A stretch of 64,000 bases of DNA, taken from contig QXCR01000039.1 in the NCBI GenBank assembly GCA_004380135.1, forward strand, positions 62,001-126,000, read 5' to 3'. This DNA is from Stemphylium vesicarium. Lineage: Eukaryota; Ascomycota; Dothideomycetes; Pleosporales; Pleosporaceae. Made by a program: the position numbers and the translations under genes. Below the pieces are notes generated by a model. That model worked only from the letters and a program-made list of their open reading frames with translations, had not been told where the DNA came from and searched no databases. Shown here one piece after another: positions 32,103 through 44,787 of the stretch (the stretch's first letter is position 1; each line of letters opens with the position of its first letter).

Positions 32103-35100
32103 GGTCGCGTGTGGGCGTCCGTGTGAGAAGCAATGGGAGGGGCTTCAAGATTGTAGGAGTGCGAGTGTCGCAGGGTCTTGTATGAAGTCCGCTACACCAA
32201 GTGTCGAAGGATGTGCGCAGCCAGGGCAGATTAGAGGCTGGTGCAACACGGGCGCCGGGGGGTGGCAGACTACCGGGGCGGGGCAGGCAGGGTGGTCGGG
32301 CAGGAGGGTGACAGGCGAGTGGCAGCTCTGCAATGCGGCCGAGGATTAAGAGGAGCACAGCCAAGCAAGCCAGCAGGACGGAGTAGAAACAAAGGCGGTA
32401 GAGAAATGGGGAGGGGGACAGCGAATTCGTGTGTCTTTGGGGGCGCGGGTGTGGAGGGGATAAAAATGGCGAGCACGGACGGTTCTAGGTAGAGGGCAGA
32501 GGGCAGAGAGTAGAGAGGGCAGAGGTGTGGATGTGTTTGCACTGGCATGCAGCCGCAGCAGCAAGACATGGGCAACCTCCAGACGCCAGACCGGGGGGTG
32601 TGTGGCCATGGAACAGGCCTGGGACGGGTAGCGCGAGTTGGGGGATGCCTTAGGGCGAGCAGAGAGCAGACGCCACGGGCCAACCACTGTTTCGAATGGG
32701 CGGGCTGCCCATCCATGGTGCGCGCAGAAAAAAGTGCGTATCGACACCGTCGTTTGCATAGCTTGAGCGGCGAGCCCAGTCAGCACCAGTCAGCCGTCCC
32801 GCGTGCGCAGCCTCTGAAGCTGACTATGTTCGACGCCGCCGCCGCTGCTCGCAGACAGACTGCGCATAACAGGCGCGATGAGTGGCCGCCCCAGTGCATG
32901 CAGCGCGTTACAGGCCCCATTGCCAATATTTGATTGCTGGCCAATCAAAAATAGCCTCGCTGAGGCCTGCCGGCCGGCCCTGGACGAGCCTTTGGCTTGT
33001 TTCACGCCGGCGCATCAGAGGTTTGAGCACGCTCGAAGCGGCTACCATCGACAGGCGGCCGGCGACGATTAATTGGCCAGGGACATGGTTCATGGGCTCG
33101 CGTTTCAGCATTCCTCGACAAGGCCAACTCGTCCAATAGCGCTAGTTGCTCTTTGTTTCTCGACAATTTTGCCCAGTGCGCAGTGACCGGGGCAACCCTT
33201 TTGGCAGTCAGGGCTACCCATCCCACCCTGAAGAAGCCATCCATCCTTCAGGGTCCGCTAGGCATTTCCTCGGCATCTCACACGTGGCCGAGAGTACGTT
33301 CGCCCGGTCCTGGGTTCTTGCCCCGGTCACATGCGCTCCTTCCTCTGCTTGCCACCGAGTACACTCGGTAGAGGCCTGGGATAGATTGCACCTTCCTCAC
33401 CACTAATCTATGGCTCACCATGCCCTCGACTACGCAGGCAGCTACCACCCAGATAGCTACCATAGCTACTATAGCTACTACTGATCCTTGACCCGCCGTC
33501 ACGAGGCCTGCCAGCGAAACATGCTGAAACATACAACCCTCTTTTTCCGCCACGACTGCTCCGACAGACCGCCCTATCATGAGATAACAAGCAACCAAAT
33601 ACCTACCTAGCCAAGCCTCCGCCCGTTGGAAATTCTACGAAGCCGCCGCCGTGTGACTTGTATTATCCACCCGTGGACCCAACACGCAGAAACGGCTATA
33701 ATAGCTCCAATATACTCAACCCAGTCTTTGCCCCTCGCGTGTCCTCGCCGACCGCCCTCAGTGACATTGCTGCGACATGCCATCAGCTCGCTGTTGCCTA
33801 TGCCTCCGCCCATGTTTGCTGTCCGAGACATATATTCACCGCCGACGCATGGAAAGCCCTTGAACACGTAACCGACCGTCTGTCACCGCTCACCACGTGC
33901 ATTGCAAAGACTCATCTCACAGCACCACTCCACCCTCGTTCTTAGCATTCAGCCGTTTGACCATTGCACTCCCTCTACTTTCGCTTCTGCCCGCCTCCTA
34001 CCGCTCGCCCGCGGCTCCTTCGCAATTCTTCCACATCCCCAGTCAATAGGCCGATCAGGTACCGTCTCGTCACCCGCTTCAGGATAATTGCAATTGCTCC
34101 CTCCCAATCCGGTAACACCGCCATCGCTTCTTCCGTATGGAACCGGTGGGGCCTAACTTTCTGTTGCATCCAACCGAGCGGCCGGGATGAGCGTCGCCCG
34201 ACGTTCTATTTCGGGCAATGATCTTATTGCTCTTGCTAATGGCGCTCTTTAGCACGCGTACAGAAACCTCGCTGTTGGGAAACAGCAATTAATGCTATCG
34301 CTTGGTCAAAGTCTCAACTAGATGCGCTTGACGCCCAGACCAAACGGACTGCACACTCGCGGAACCTAGTCCGACACTCTAAACTCTCAACATGAGGCAG
34401 CGCAAACGGCGGTTATTCAAGTGCCAGTAGCTTCGGGATGTCACTTTGTGCCTCACGTCCCAACATGCAAGGGTCATTGTTCAACATCCTGCCCCCGCCC
34501 ACACAACGTGTAAGCGCATGCGCTCCTCCGCCACAAGAGCCAGCCCCGATGTGCAGCAATAGACCCTACTCCTTGCACATGTCTACACCATCAACTACCG
34601 TATCCAGTCTTGTACGACAATTAGAATGTGCGACCTTCTACACTGGGCAAAGAATCGACGCGGATCTGCCGTCCCACGTTTCTAATTCACGTTCAAGGGC
34701 CGATTTGAAGCTGCACGCTCCTATTGCGGCGACCGTCGAGATATCTGTTGTTGCACCAATATTCCATCGTCATCCGCAGTCTCACAGAGTCGTGATCTGC
34801 CATGCACGTCGACCGTTTCGGCCTCAACGGCAGGCCCATTGCAGTGCCGTGACGTTGACTTGTAGTGACAAAAAGCAATGGGATCTACGACGTAGATCAG
34901 AGTTCGCGGCAGTCTTCCTGCAAAAGCACATCTACAAGCTCCTATTGATCGTCCTCTAGTCTAACGAGGTTCATCAAATTCGCATCACCGGTCCGCTATG
35001 TGGTTAGCATCAGATCGACCTGACGAACGCCCTCTTGATGCCACGAGCGCAGAACACAAACCTCCATACCTGACCCTAGACTGTTTCAGTAGAGCCGTTG

Positions 35101-36123
35101 CCTACATCTTCCTGCTGTACTACCGGGACCCTGAGTTGGCCATGTCCGAGCGGTCAGAGCGCTAGGCATTCGATACACTGCAGATCGCTTGCAGGATCGT
35201 CCGCCGTCGCGGTGTCGAGTCCTACATAAAAGTTTCGAGCACGACATGAACGCTACTGTGGAACTGCAAATGCATACCGTGGGCGAGCAGATTATTCTTC
35301 GAATTGTCAAACAAAAGCTGAACCCAAGTCTCCTGTAGGCGAATGATTTGTTATGTTGTTGCGCCTAGTATTTGGCATCGTTGAGCAAAGTTTACACCGC
35401 ATCCAAACAGAAGCAATAGATCAACAATACCACAACGTCCACGACTCAGCCTCAACGAAATCTCAAACTCTTATACGTCATCACTTTTTTTACTTTCGCA
35501 GTGGGACTCGATAACACCACATGGTTCCCATATTATCCGTGCGACGCTCGCAATCGTATCCTCCCCGCCTCCCAATCCAGCGACGCGCATCGCCATGTAA
35601 TCACGACATCCATCGGAAAATTATACGACACTTTGCGTGTTGCTGCGTGCCTCTTCGTGTCGCGTTGCACATGGTGAATTTACGCATGCTGCCATGGATT
35701 TTTGTAAGACAACGAACTCGGCAGCAAGCTTGTCTCGTTATCTTATCTTGTAATACCCCGGAGTGAACTATACTATGTGGTAAGGGAAAGCGGGGAGGCA
35801 AAATAAGACCTCTGAATCACACGCGGATATCAGCGCTTTTGTGAGACCACACAAACAACAGGTCTTGGAGATTGTTTAAACATTGATAGAATAGAAACTG
35901 CATGGAGAAGGGAAAGAAACATTATTACACTTTTTGCAACCAGACAAAGAGAAAATTGGCGCGAGGAAGAAGCCCTCACACCAACCCAACGACAAAAGAA
36001 CGCCGGATATATGTCCCATGAGCCGCCATTAACCCACTGACCCTGATCCCGACCAACGCGCAATGTGATGAAAATTTGAGCCCAAGAAAAGTAGTATCAT
36101 CTGAGAAGGGTCCCTGCCTTCCT
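32103..36123. other. 4 kb intergenic region
   Basis: Upstream of the disordered-protein gene and downstream of the BTB gene. I see no supported gene. A 173-codon plus frame at 34438-34959 and smaller ones lack family resemblance or splice partners. At 33440-33482 there is a short degenerate tandem of TAGCTAC/TAGCTAT units. At 35143-35222 there is a tRNA-like A-box/B-box pair without a cloverleaf (see rejected items). Confidence 0.5.
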
Positions 36124-37196
36124 TTACGCACGAAGCGTGCCGTAGTCGTTGTTGCCCATGTCGTTCGCCATTTCGTTGAGGCTGAACTTCTTGAAATCCT
36201 TCTCCAGTCCATTCACCTTGTTCTTTCCCTCGTTCACTGTACCATTGGCCAGCTTCTGAGGCTTAGCCGTGGCCTGCTGTTGTTGCTGCTGCTGCTGGGC
36301 ACCGCGCTTGTCCTCATTAATCGGGCTCTCAACAACAGTATCCTCTGAATCATCTGCCTCCTCAGCGCTATTCTCATTCTCATCCACATTCTCGTCTCTT
36401 TCCGCTCTCTCCTGGTCAATCTCCTGCTCGGCCTCCTCGTCCAACTTCTGCGTCTCCTGCTCGACGTCGATGAGGTCCTCGGCTTCGGCCGGTTCCTCGC
36501 GCGCGTCGGGCACGATGTCTTCCTCGAGCCGCCAGTCCTGGATCGCTTTGATGATGTCGACGGCGAGTTGACCGTTCTTGCGCAGTGCCTTGTCCCAGTG
36601 TGCGGGAATGCCCTTTTCGATCACCATCATGCGCGCCACGGCGTGCACGAGCATGTGGCGCATGGGGCTGCCTTCGTCGGTGTTGGCATAAATGTATTGT
36701 ACACGGCGCAGTCCAGGGTACGTGTCGCTGTACTTGTACCATTCGCGCACTACCTGCAGCACGTCGGCGATCAGACCGGGTATCTCGAACTTCTCAGCCA
36801 TCAGGTACAGGTCGAAGCATGTGCCCAGATCGGCTTCTTCGCGTGGGACCGGTAGCGAGGAGGAGTAGAGCCAGCCGACGAACGTCTTGAACGGCGCGTC
36901 TTCTTCTTCGGGGAGTCCGAAGGATTGCGTGCGTGATGAGGTTGACGTCTTGGAGTAGAAGACCTTGCGGAAAAAGGGCGAGTGGTGGCATAGTAGCTTT
37001 TCGTGGAGGATCCAGTGTGTGTTCTCGGGGCCAACGTAGATGTCGACCATGGAGCGGGAGAGGAGCCTGTGGTGGTTGTATCAGATGCATGCTCGCAGTT
37101 GGTGGTAGTGGTGGTGGTGGTGGTGGTGGTAGCAACAAGAACATAATGAAAGTGAACATACTCATTGAGCGGCTTCTCCTGTTGAACACCAGACAT
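36124..37196 (-). CDS. BTB/POZ domain protein
   Basis: Exons 37162-37196 and 36124-37066 give 325 residues (MSGVQQEKPLNE joined to LLSRSMVDIYVGPEN). The BTB fold (about 17-120) shows VDIYVGPENTHWILHEKLLCHH, SPFFRKVFY, FKTFVGWLYSSSLP and the helix LYLMAEKFEIPGL, in the usual order. After it, a conserved helical block (RRVQYIYANTDEGSPMRHML) precedes an acidic, Glu-rich region and a poly-Gln run of eight (36274-36297). Fungal BTB proteins of this shape are numerous and mostly uncharacterised; some act as Cul3 adaptors. The 95-nt intron contains a GGT/ACC trinucleotide repeat that roughly doubles its size over its neighbours. Confidence 0.87.
36274..36297. repeat. CTG/CAG trinucleotide run coding poly-Gln
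   Basis: Eight Gln codons (CAG/CAA) in the acidic tail of the BTB protein. Confidence 0.9.
37101..37131. repeat. (GGT)n trinucleotide repeat inside the BTB-gene intron
   Basis: About ten GGT/ACC units, one imperfect (AGT), wholly within the intron 37067-37161. Confidence 0.9.
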
Positions 37197-38383
37197 GATT
37201 ACAGCTCGTCGTTGTCGTTCGTTCTCGTCCTAGTGATGCTGAATAGCAATAAGCGACCGTTTTGCGCTCGCGACTATCCGCTACCCGTTGGTATTGCGCA
37301 ATGCGTCCGGAACGTCAGAAAGCTCGTTCGTTGATGATCAGCGCAAGCGTTCCAGCAAACAAAGTCGACGTGTAAAGACGCAGGTATTACCAATGCGACA
37401 GCAGTAGCAGCAGCAGTAGTATTAGTAGTTAAAAGCAGAATCCCCGAAAAGAAAAAAGGGAGAAAGATGGGCAAACTCATGTGGCTAATGCCAACTTTTA
37501 AGACGGCGTCCAAGTCCAGCTTCGTTTCCCCCCCAGCCTCTCTCTTCCTCCGACCGCCCCCCCTTGGCTCATGCAACGCCATGACGTAGCCATTGACGAA
37601 AGGTGTGTGTGGTCGACTTGTGGATTCCAGGCCCTGCACAAAAGCGCGGCGGCGGCACATCAAAGCAGGCTTGCTTGCTGCCTTGGAACAGCGACAACCC
37701 TTGCTCGTTCCCGCCCCCATCCCTAACCCGTCACCAAACATGGCCCCTAGCCTCTAGCGACACACGCCGTCTACATGGTGAACCAGACTTTGGCATCTTG
37801 CATGTGCCAAATGCGAGCGTGTTTTGCGCGAATTTGGTAGTCGCTTCGCTGCTTATTTCGCCTCTTTCGTTTCACATGCGGGCTTGCAGGTGGGGGCCGC
37901 GCACTTTGGGCGCTGCATGGGGATCGGGATTGTGGAGCAGGGATTACCTAAGTGTGACGTCGATGGTAATACAGAAAGCGAAAGAGGACCTGTTTGGATA
38001 GGCAATAGATTAACGAACCGTAGTTCTCGGTAATATGTGCCAACTGTTGTAGTCGAGATCAATCGCGCTGGATCAGATGGGAACACGTTCGACATGTGCA
38101 ATTGTTCGGCAGCAAGATTGGATTACAAGCAGTTCATGGCCCGTTCGACACCTGCTAGACAGCATCACCGGCATCGTTTCTCACCGTTTCTTGCCAACCT
38201 TCACCGCTGCTGTCAGAAGAAATTGTGAGGGATCTAGTTTCGCATCGCGACACCATGCTTATTTTGAAGGAATGCTTCAAAACCATCAACGACACCGTAT
38301 CGCTCACACCGACGATTCGGAAAGATGGCGTCTCCACCTCACCCGGACGGATACCATGACATCGGATCACACCACCTCATCCT
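37197..38383. other. intergenic
   Basis: BTB-gene promoter and 3' flank of the M28 peptidase gene. Open frames up to 155 codons on both strands are random in content; no gene supported. Confidence 0.5.
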
Positions 38384-40808
38384 CTAACTCACCACCCGAA
38401 GAATCTCCGCAGCCCTCAACACAGCCTGAGCGCTCTTCTCTATCCACTCCGTCGCTGCCTCCTCATCTCCTTGGTTCACGCTGTCCGTCACTGCCGGGAA
38501 AACATCAGCCCCGTAGCCATTGTCAATGCCTGGCGCGCTGATTACGTTCTTAAAAGTCTCTCGCCCTGGCAGCCCTCCAGCGGATGCGAAACCCCTCGAG
38601 AAATCCCTAAACTTCGCATTCACGACACCTAGCATGACTTCGTCCTGGAACGCCATGGCTGTCTCTGCCACCTGCGCGATGTGCTCGGCTTGGTGCTCAA
38701 ACTCTGCAACTGCGTCTTCGAGAGGGGCGAGATCCAAGCCAGATAGATTAGACTCGACAATCGTTTCGTTGAGCTCGGATACGTAGGATTGGAGCACTGT
38801 TGCTGCGTTGGATAGATCCCAGGGAATGAGCTCATCGTCGGCAATATGATATGCTATGAGCGCCATCCACTGTCCGACCGCTTTGTGAATCGTAAAGTCT
38901 GGATCACCAAATCGCGACATCCAGGCGTAGGAATCGTAGTTAGAGTGGTAGTGGTAGATCGGGTCGGTGCTACCCCCGTCACTGCCGATGTCGATCTAGA
39001 GTGTAGATGTGAGCGGAAAGAATTGGATTATAGAAAGGGTAAGAGAAACTTACACATGCGATGCCGTTTTGGTAGAAGCTGGCATAGTCCGATCCACTGC
39101 CCAATGGCGAAATCTCACCTTCGGTAGTGTTATGCCACATATCGTAGAGCGTTGGGAAGTCACCCCAGCCTTCTGGGAACAGGACCTTCTTCATCTGCTC
39201 AACAACCATGGTATGGAGCTCACCACTACCAGAAAACGAAGTCCTCGGGCCTGATACTGCAATATCGAGATTGAGGTAGGCGACCACATTCGTCGTGATC
39301 CAGGGCAGATGCGATTCAACCCACTCGGTGGAACCCTGAAGTCCGAATTCCTCAGCATCCCAGGAGCCGAGAACACTACAGCCTTAATTAGCTAACGACC
39401 AGTTAAAGCGCAGAAACGTAACTTACATCGTTCTCCGCGGCTTCCAGCCTGTTGCTACCAACTTGCCGAAAGCATTGGCCAGCTCAATCAGAACAGCACT
39501 GCCTGAGTTGGGATCCGCAGCACCACCAATGACCCACGCATCGCGATGATTTCCTATGACCACAACTTCATCCGTAGTCCCGTTGATGACGCCAATGACA
39601 TCCCAGACGGGTGCAGGGCCCCCCTCCATAATATGATCCATGTGCACGAGCGTATCAGGCGCAGGACCACTGTCGTACGTCCTATTGCTGAAGCCGCCGG
39701 TCCATCCGCTCCGATTCGCTTCCTTGGCAGTTACACCATGCCCCTCGAGAGCAGTGAGAAGCTGTATGCCATCTTTCATACTGAGCGGAATTGACGGGAT
39801 GGACGGCGTGTATAGAGAGACGTTCCCGCGAGGGCCGTCCCATGAAGACGCCCAACCGACGGTTGTGGGATCGCCAGAGTAAATGGAAGAGAAGCGTACA
39901 CTACCTCGTTGAATCGAAGACGGGTTTCTGGCAGGTCCATCTACACTGCTGTTAGCAAATCACAAAGCCGAAGATGAGAGTGTTTTTGGGAGGGAATACG
40001 GACCTGGATACGCTTCATACCCATTCTCCACGGTGATTTCTCCATCATCAAGCGGATCTGTAAAAAGTACACATCCGACCATACCATTATCCTGAGCATT
40101 CTTGACCTTCGTACCGCGATATATACCGCCGTAATTCGCCATTGCGATTTTGCCCTCCAGCTCGATACCAGCATCTTTCAGGACCTGAAAATCCGCTTGT
40201 GTTCCGCGTCTACCAACGTCAGCTATCCCTAGCCCTGACTCAAAAATACGAAGAGCAGGGAAATGATGCATGAAAAGATGAGCTGGTGATGCTGTCACTT
40301 ACCCGACATAGACATACTGAGCAGTGACATTCCCACTCCCACTCAACGCATGATACGCCGGAATAAGATTGGGATAACTACTAGTGTCATCCTCTTCGAG
40401 CACATCCTCCACCAGCCGCGCCTCATGCAGTGACCCATCGCTCCTCATCAACGTAAGCGCCGAATGCTGGGGATACGTATACCAAATCGGGTACTCGACC
40501 AATTCCGCCGTGAAACCCGCGTCGCGCCATTTCCCTGCTGTCCATTCAGCCATGGAGTGGTTGTGCGAACCCAAATGGTCGCCGTGCGTGTAGTAGTAGG
40601 ACCATGAATCGAGCGACGTGGCGTCGAAGGAGTTTACCAGGATCGATTCTGTGGGGGAGAGAACGGGTGGGTAGGGTACTGCAGAGCGTTTTGCATGTTT
40701 GTTGAAGGCGGCGTGTTGGTAGATGCGGCGGTGGAGAGCATCCCAGTCGCGTTGGCAGGCGAGTGTTAATGCGGCGAGGAGCAGCACGGAAGGAATTAGA
40801 GACGGCAT
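38384..40808 (-). CDS. secreted or membrane M28 peptidase, glutamate carboxypeptidase II-like
   Basis: Five exons: 40303-40808, 40004-40209, 39427-39940, 39054-39375 and 38384-38995, giving 719 residues; introns are 93, 63, 51 and 58 nt. A signal or anchor segment (MPSLIPSVLLLAALTLA) leads, followed by a PA insert domain (GKIAMANYGGIYRGTKV, YPDGPARNPSSIQRGSV). The di-zinc peptidase core follows, then a C-terminal TfR-dimerisation-like domain. Metal and catalytic residues match GCPII: H369 and D380 (GNHRDAWVIGGAADPNSG), E417/E418 (SWDAEEFGLQGSTEW), D446 (YLNLD) and H533 (YHYHSNYDS). The enzyme should therefore be active, probably removing C-terminal Glu/Asp or acting as an exopeptidase outside the plasma membrane or in the vacuole. 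Several NxS/T sites support secretion. Confidence 0.92.
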
Positions 40809-42366
40809 TTTTGACCGTAGCTCTACACATTAGTGGAGAGAGAAATAGAAGAAAAGGCAGGCGGGCATGCGGCTCTCTTTTGTACCTTTTTTTTCAAATC
40901 AAGTACCATCCATCCACCCCACGTTCTCAACCCCCGAAATCACATTCTACATGGTAATCATCGGGAAACACATTACCGAACTTCCTCCCACTACCACAGC
41001 CGCCAGTTCAAAATTGGGCATACAGTGATAACAACAAATGCACGTCTCATGTCGTCATTCTTCGCAGCTGCCGCATTAAGCAACGGGTCTCGACGGCAGT
41101 CGAGTTATCGTCGCGGGGTAACTTGTCTTGGCTGCAGGTTTTCATGGGGTTAGGAAGAAAAGATACGGATATGTGAGATGGAATGTATGCGGATGGGGAG
41201 GATTCGGGTCTTGGCTTACATCACGCGAGGTAGGGAGGGGTGATAAGCGTTTTTGGCTTGGCTGGGGAAAGCTTCCCCGCAGATGTGAGGGTCGGATAGG
41301 TGGGGGTGGAGGTGCGCGAGGAAGTTGCAATGGCAACAGTAACTTTCTCTATTGTGGGATGCGCACATGAGTATAGGAGTATGATGGGGTCGCTCCTCGC
41401 CATGAGCGTTGTGCTAGCTTTGTGTTCGAAGATGTGTAATGCTGTAAACGACCGCGTGTATTGCACCTGCCTAGGTAGCCAGCAGTGCTCAGCGGTATTG
41501 TGAAACTATTAATATGCTTAAGATTGCAGAAAAAGGGTCCTGTCCCTGTAGATTTCACGAAACTCACTACCGAGGTGAATTCCTCGCTCCGTGTCCTCTT
41601 GTTCCTGGAGTCTATCGGCATCTCATACAAGCCCTCCAACGTTAGTTTCTGTAGCACTCTCAACCTATTCTAAGGCCGTTTCTAAGATACAAACATTGTT
41701 TCCTTAAGTGAAATATATATTAAGACAAGCATCTCAGATGAATCCAATCTGTACTGTCTCTCTAGCTTCTATAGTATTTATTTACCATTCTGTAATCAGG
41801 ATCCCCGGGGAAATGCATTAGTCCCGCAAGTCGAGATGAGGTGGTACGAGGCTCAGATGTAGGAAACGTATGAGCTCTCCAGCTGAACAAACTGAACCGA
41901 AGCATTAAAAGACAGAAGCGATGATGACGAAGAGTATTCCGGAGCCGCAGGTACAGAGCATGGGGTGTCATTGTTATTCAATGTCTTGTTGCAGCACAAT
42001 CACATGAAGGAAGGTCAGCGGACAAAAGTCAAGGATGAGAACCAGATATTAGATGGGCACTTCGTGATCATTATTTGAAATCGTATCGCGTATACCCCCT
42101 CGCGCCTTTCATACCATCCAAAAGTCCCGGCTTTTAACGCTGGCTTCACATCGCCACCCTAGATATACAAATACACGCGTAGAAAGATATACCGCTCCAA
42201 TAGACCAGGAGCAGAGCCCATGGGGCAGTGACTGAAGAAAAGAGAAGACGCTTGCCGTGCTCGGATCGCTCAACTAAACAAGAGACTGGAATCGACCACG
42301 TAGTTCATGAAGTACACCAGGCATTTCAGACTATAAGTGAGCCGGAAACATGTAAAAGCCACTCAG
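40809..42366. other. intergenic
   Basis: Promoter of the M28 peptidase gene and 3' flank of SCD6. Frames near 100 codons occur on both strands (for example 41349-41663 minus) but show no family resemblance. Confidence 0.5.
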
Positions 42367-44383
42367 TTAAGCAGCAGGCTGGGCGCCGAAATCAGCACCA
42401 CCACGGCCACGGGGAGCGCCACGACCGCGGTAGCCAAAGCCACGACCACGTCCGCGACCCCGACCGCGTCCTCGGCCACGGTAACCATCGACACTACCCT
42501 GGCCGAAGGTTTCCATGTTCTTTTGACGCTCTTGGCTACGGAACTCCTGACCGCGTGTAGCGGCTTCTTCCCTGTCTTTGAGCTCGCTCGAGATGTTGTC
42601 AAAGAAAGAGCTCTTGTCGTACATTGATCCGCCTGGGATAATGACCTCTTCTTTCTCACTGGAGAGCGCCTCGACGGTAGGAGCCGCCGCGCCTTCACCA
42701 AGCGGTGATCCGGAAGCGATAGCCTCTTTGATCAAATCCTGCTTGTTGAACTTGGCGTTTGATGACTCGAAATCGAAGTCGGTGGTTGGAACCTCCATCT
42801 TGGGATGCGGAGGGTGGGCACCGCCACGACCTCCCCTTCCACCTCTGCCACGGAACTCGCCAGTGCCTCGCTGACGGGGTGGATGTTGACGGTTTTGATC
42901 GCGCATACCTTCGACCTTTTGCGCTAGGTTGTTCATGGGGTCTGAGACGGGTGCTTGGGCCTGGGGCTGGCTCTGGACTTGGCTCCTGTTCTGAACGTTG
43001 AGCTTCGCCATAGCCTCAGCCACCGCAGCAGTCGCTAATTGCGTAGCGTTCTGTTGCTGGGCGGCGTTAGGGGCCTGAGCAGAAACAGCGGCGGCAGCAA
43101 CTTGCTGTTGCACATGGGGTGCCGTCTTGTTGGCTCTTGGGCTGGGGATGGGAACTGCGGGAATGATGCGTCCGCCCTTGGGTCCACCCTTCCCTGAGGC
43201 AGGCTGTTGAGCAGCCTGAGGGTGAGGTGGTGCCAATGCAGCCGAGACATCAGGCTTGGAGTCGACTGGCGGCGGAGGAGCCTGCTTCGCGCCAGCAGAT
43301 GTGGAAGCGGCACCGGCGCCCTTGGCACCGTTCTTCGGTTGAGACTTGGCCGACGCACCGTCTGCCTCTGCGACCTTTGGTTGCTGCACTTGACCAGGCT
43401 TCTCGTCCTTGCCAGCTTGGGGTCCTCGTGGACCTTGTGGAGGTTGGTTCTGGTTCAAGCCAGGAGGCCCAATGGGCATGTTAGGCGAGAACGGGCCCGG
43501 GGGCTGATGGGGGAAGCCTTGACCAGGTGGGAACCAACCAGGTGGCGCTCCAAATGGAGGAGGCGGCATGCCGAATGCGCCTGGGGCCCCACCAGGACCA
43601 AGGAAAGGACCTGGGCCACCAGGGAAGCCACCTTGAGGACCGAACCGGCTGCCATACGGACCACCAGGACCACCAGGACCACTGAATGGAGGGTAGCCGG
43701 CGGGAGGAAACTGACCAGGCTGAGGGAAGTTCGGCGGTGGCTGTTGACGACCGGCGATGTCTTGTGGGCTGCCTTCTTGTCGTGCCTGAGCTTGTTGTAC
43801 CTGTGGCGCATGCGTCGCGTCAGCTTTGAGTTCCCAAAAAGATCGAGGAAGAAGCAGTATATGGTAAAGGGACTCAGAAGGAAGGCAACGGAAGATATCC
43901 ACACGGTTTTGCGCTCTCGGTGGTTTAATGATTTACATCCGAAAATTTTACATCATCGAAAAAGAAAAAAGAAAAGTGGTGAGGTAGACTTACTCCGATG
44001 ATGGCAGGGTCCTGAGGCATTGCAGGCTGCGCCTTCTCTTTCACAGGCTCCTCAATGCGCAAATCCTTCACATCGCTGCCTCGGAAGACAATTTGCTCAT
44101 AGACGACGTCTGAAGGAGGGTACTCGTCTTTGCCGCCCTTGCGACCCTCTGTGCCAAAGGATCGCACATTGTCTAATGAGACTGTTGAAGCTTCTGAATT
44201 GATCTCGACGAGGGTGCCGACATAGCTATGGCGAGTCAATGGCTGCAATAGCCCAGCATCAACTGGGTACTGACCGGATGTCGCTTTTCGAGATGAGGGA
44301 AATGCGAGATCTACACGTCGCGGGTCAGCTGGAGCCCGAGGGCAATATGGCGCGGGTGCGACTTACCCGATGAATTCGGACAT
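42367..44383 (-). CDS. SCD6: Scd6/Lsm14/Sum2-type mRNP protein
   Basis: Four exons: 44367-44383, 44275-44310, 43994-44225 and 42367-43800, giving 572 residues. The first exon codes only MSEFIG and the second 12 residues. The N-terminal LSm14 domain (1-80) reads SRISLISKSDIRYVGTLVEI, then VSLDNVRSFGTEGRK, YEQIVFRGSDVKDLRI. A Pro/Gly/Gln-rich spacer follows. The C-terminus carries an FDF motif (TDFDFESSNAKFNKQDLIKE), an FFD box (YDKSSFFDNISSEL), a TFG box (RQKNMETFGQGS) and an RGG tail. This is the full layout of Scd6/Lsm14, a P-body translational repressor that binds eIF4G and the Dhh1/DDX6 helicase. Intron 3 is 193 nt, long for this locus. The gene diverges from the KPWE protein gene across 404 bp. 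Confidence 0.92.
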
Positions 44384-44787
44384 GGCTGTGGAACGTGGGT
44401 ATCAAAACGGGTATCAAAGAAATGGAAGCTCAAGAGGAAAAGAAAAGGCTGGTAGAAGGTGTGCAAGTCGTGGAGTGGAAAGTTGATGGGGGAGAAGTGA
44501 AGGAAGGTTGGAGAGAGGTCGGTCGTGGGCTGAAGCTGCGAGAAACTTGGCATACGTTTAGCGAGGCGTAGCCTGGGAGCTTGAGCCTCATGTCGGGCTA
44601 CCTTTACCCCACACTGCCTCATGCACCACCTGGAAAGCGGATATCGTTTGCATGCGCCATCTCGTATGACTTACTCCAGTCCATGATAGAGAATATCCTA
44701 TGACCCTCGAGGTCGCCACGTGCATTCCCTACTTTTCTCGCCAATTGCCATAGCAAGTAGGCGCAGTAAGCCGAGGTTCTGTTGACC
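44384..44787. promoter_or_regulatory. bidirectional promoter between SCD6 and the PEX39-like gene
   Basis: The two start codons are 404 bp apart on opposite strands. The SCD6-side part is pyrimidine-rich on its coding strand. I recognise no specific factor sites. Confidence 0.55.

Noticed and set aside
33440..33482. TAGCTAC/TAGCTAT short tandem, checked as a possible CRISPR-like or telomeric array
   Set aside because: Only a few imperfect 7-9 nt units with no spacers, and not a telomere repeat. A simple degenerate microsatellite.
34438..34959. 173-codon plus-strand open frame in the 4 kb intergenic region
   Set aside because: No recognisable content and no promoter or intron support; kept only as a chance frame.
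35143..35222. tRNA-like A box (TGTCCGAGCGGTCA) and B-box-like GGTGTCGAGTCC, 54 nt apart, on the plus strand
   Set aside because: The flanks do not form an acceptor stem, the T stem pairs poorly, and no T-run terminator follows. At best it is a dead tRNA-Ser/Leu-like relic.
43207..44001. 264-codon plus-strand open frame opposite SCD6
   Set aside because: Shadow of the Pro/Gly/Gln-rich SCD6 exon; the Arg/Trp-rich translation is typical of antisense frames.
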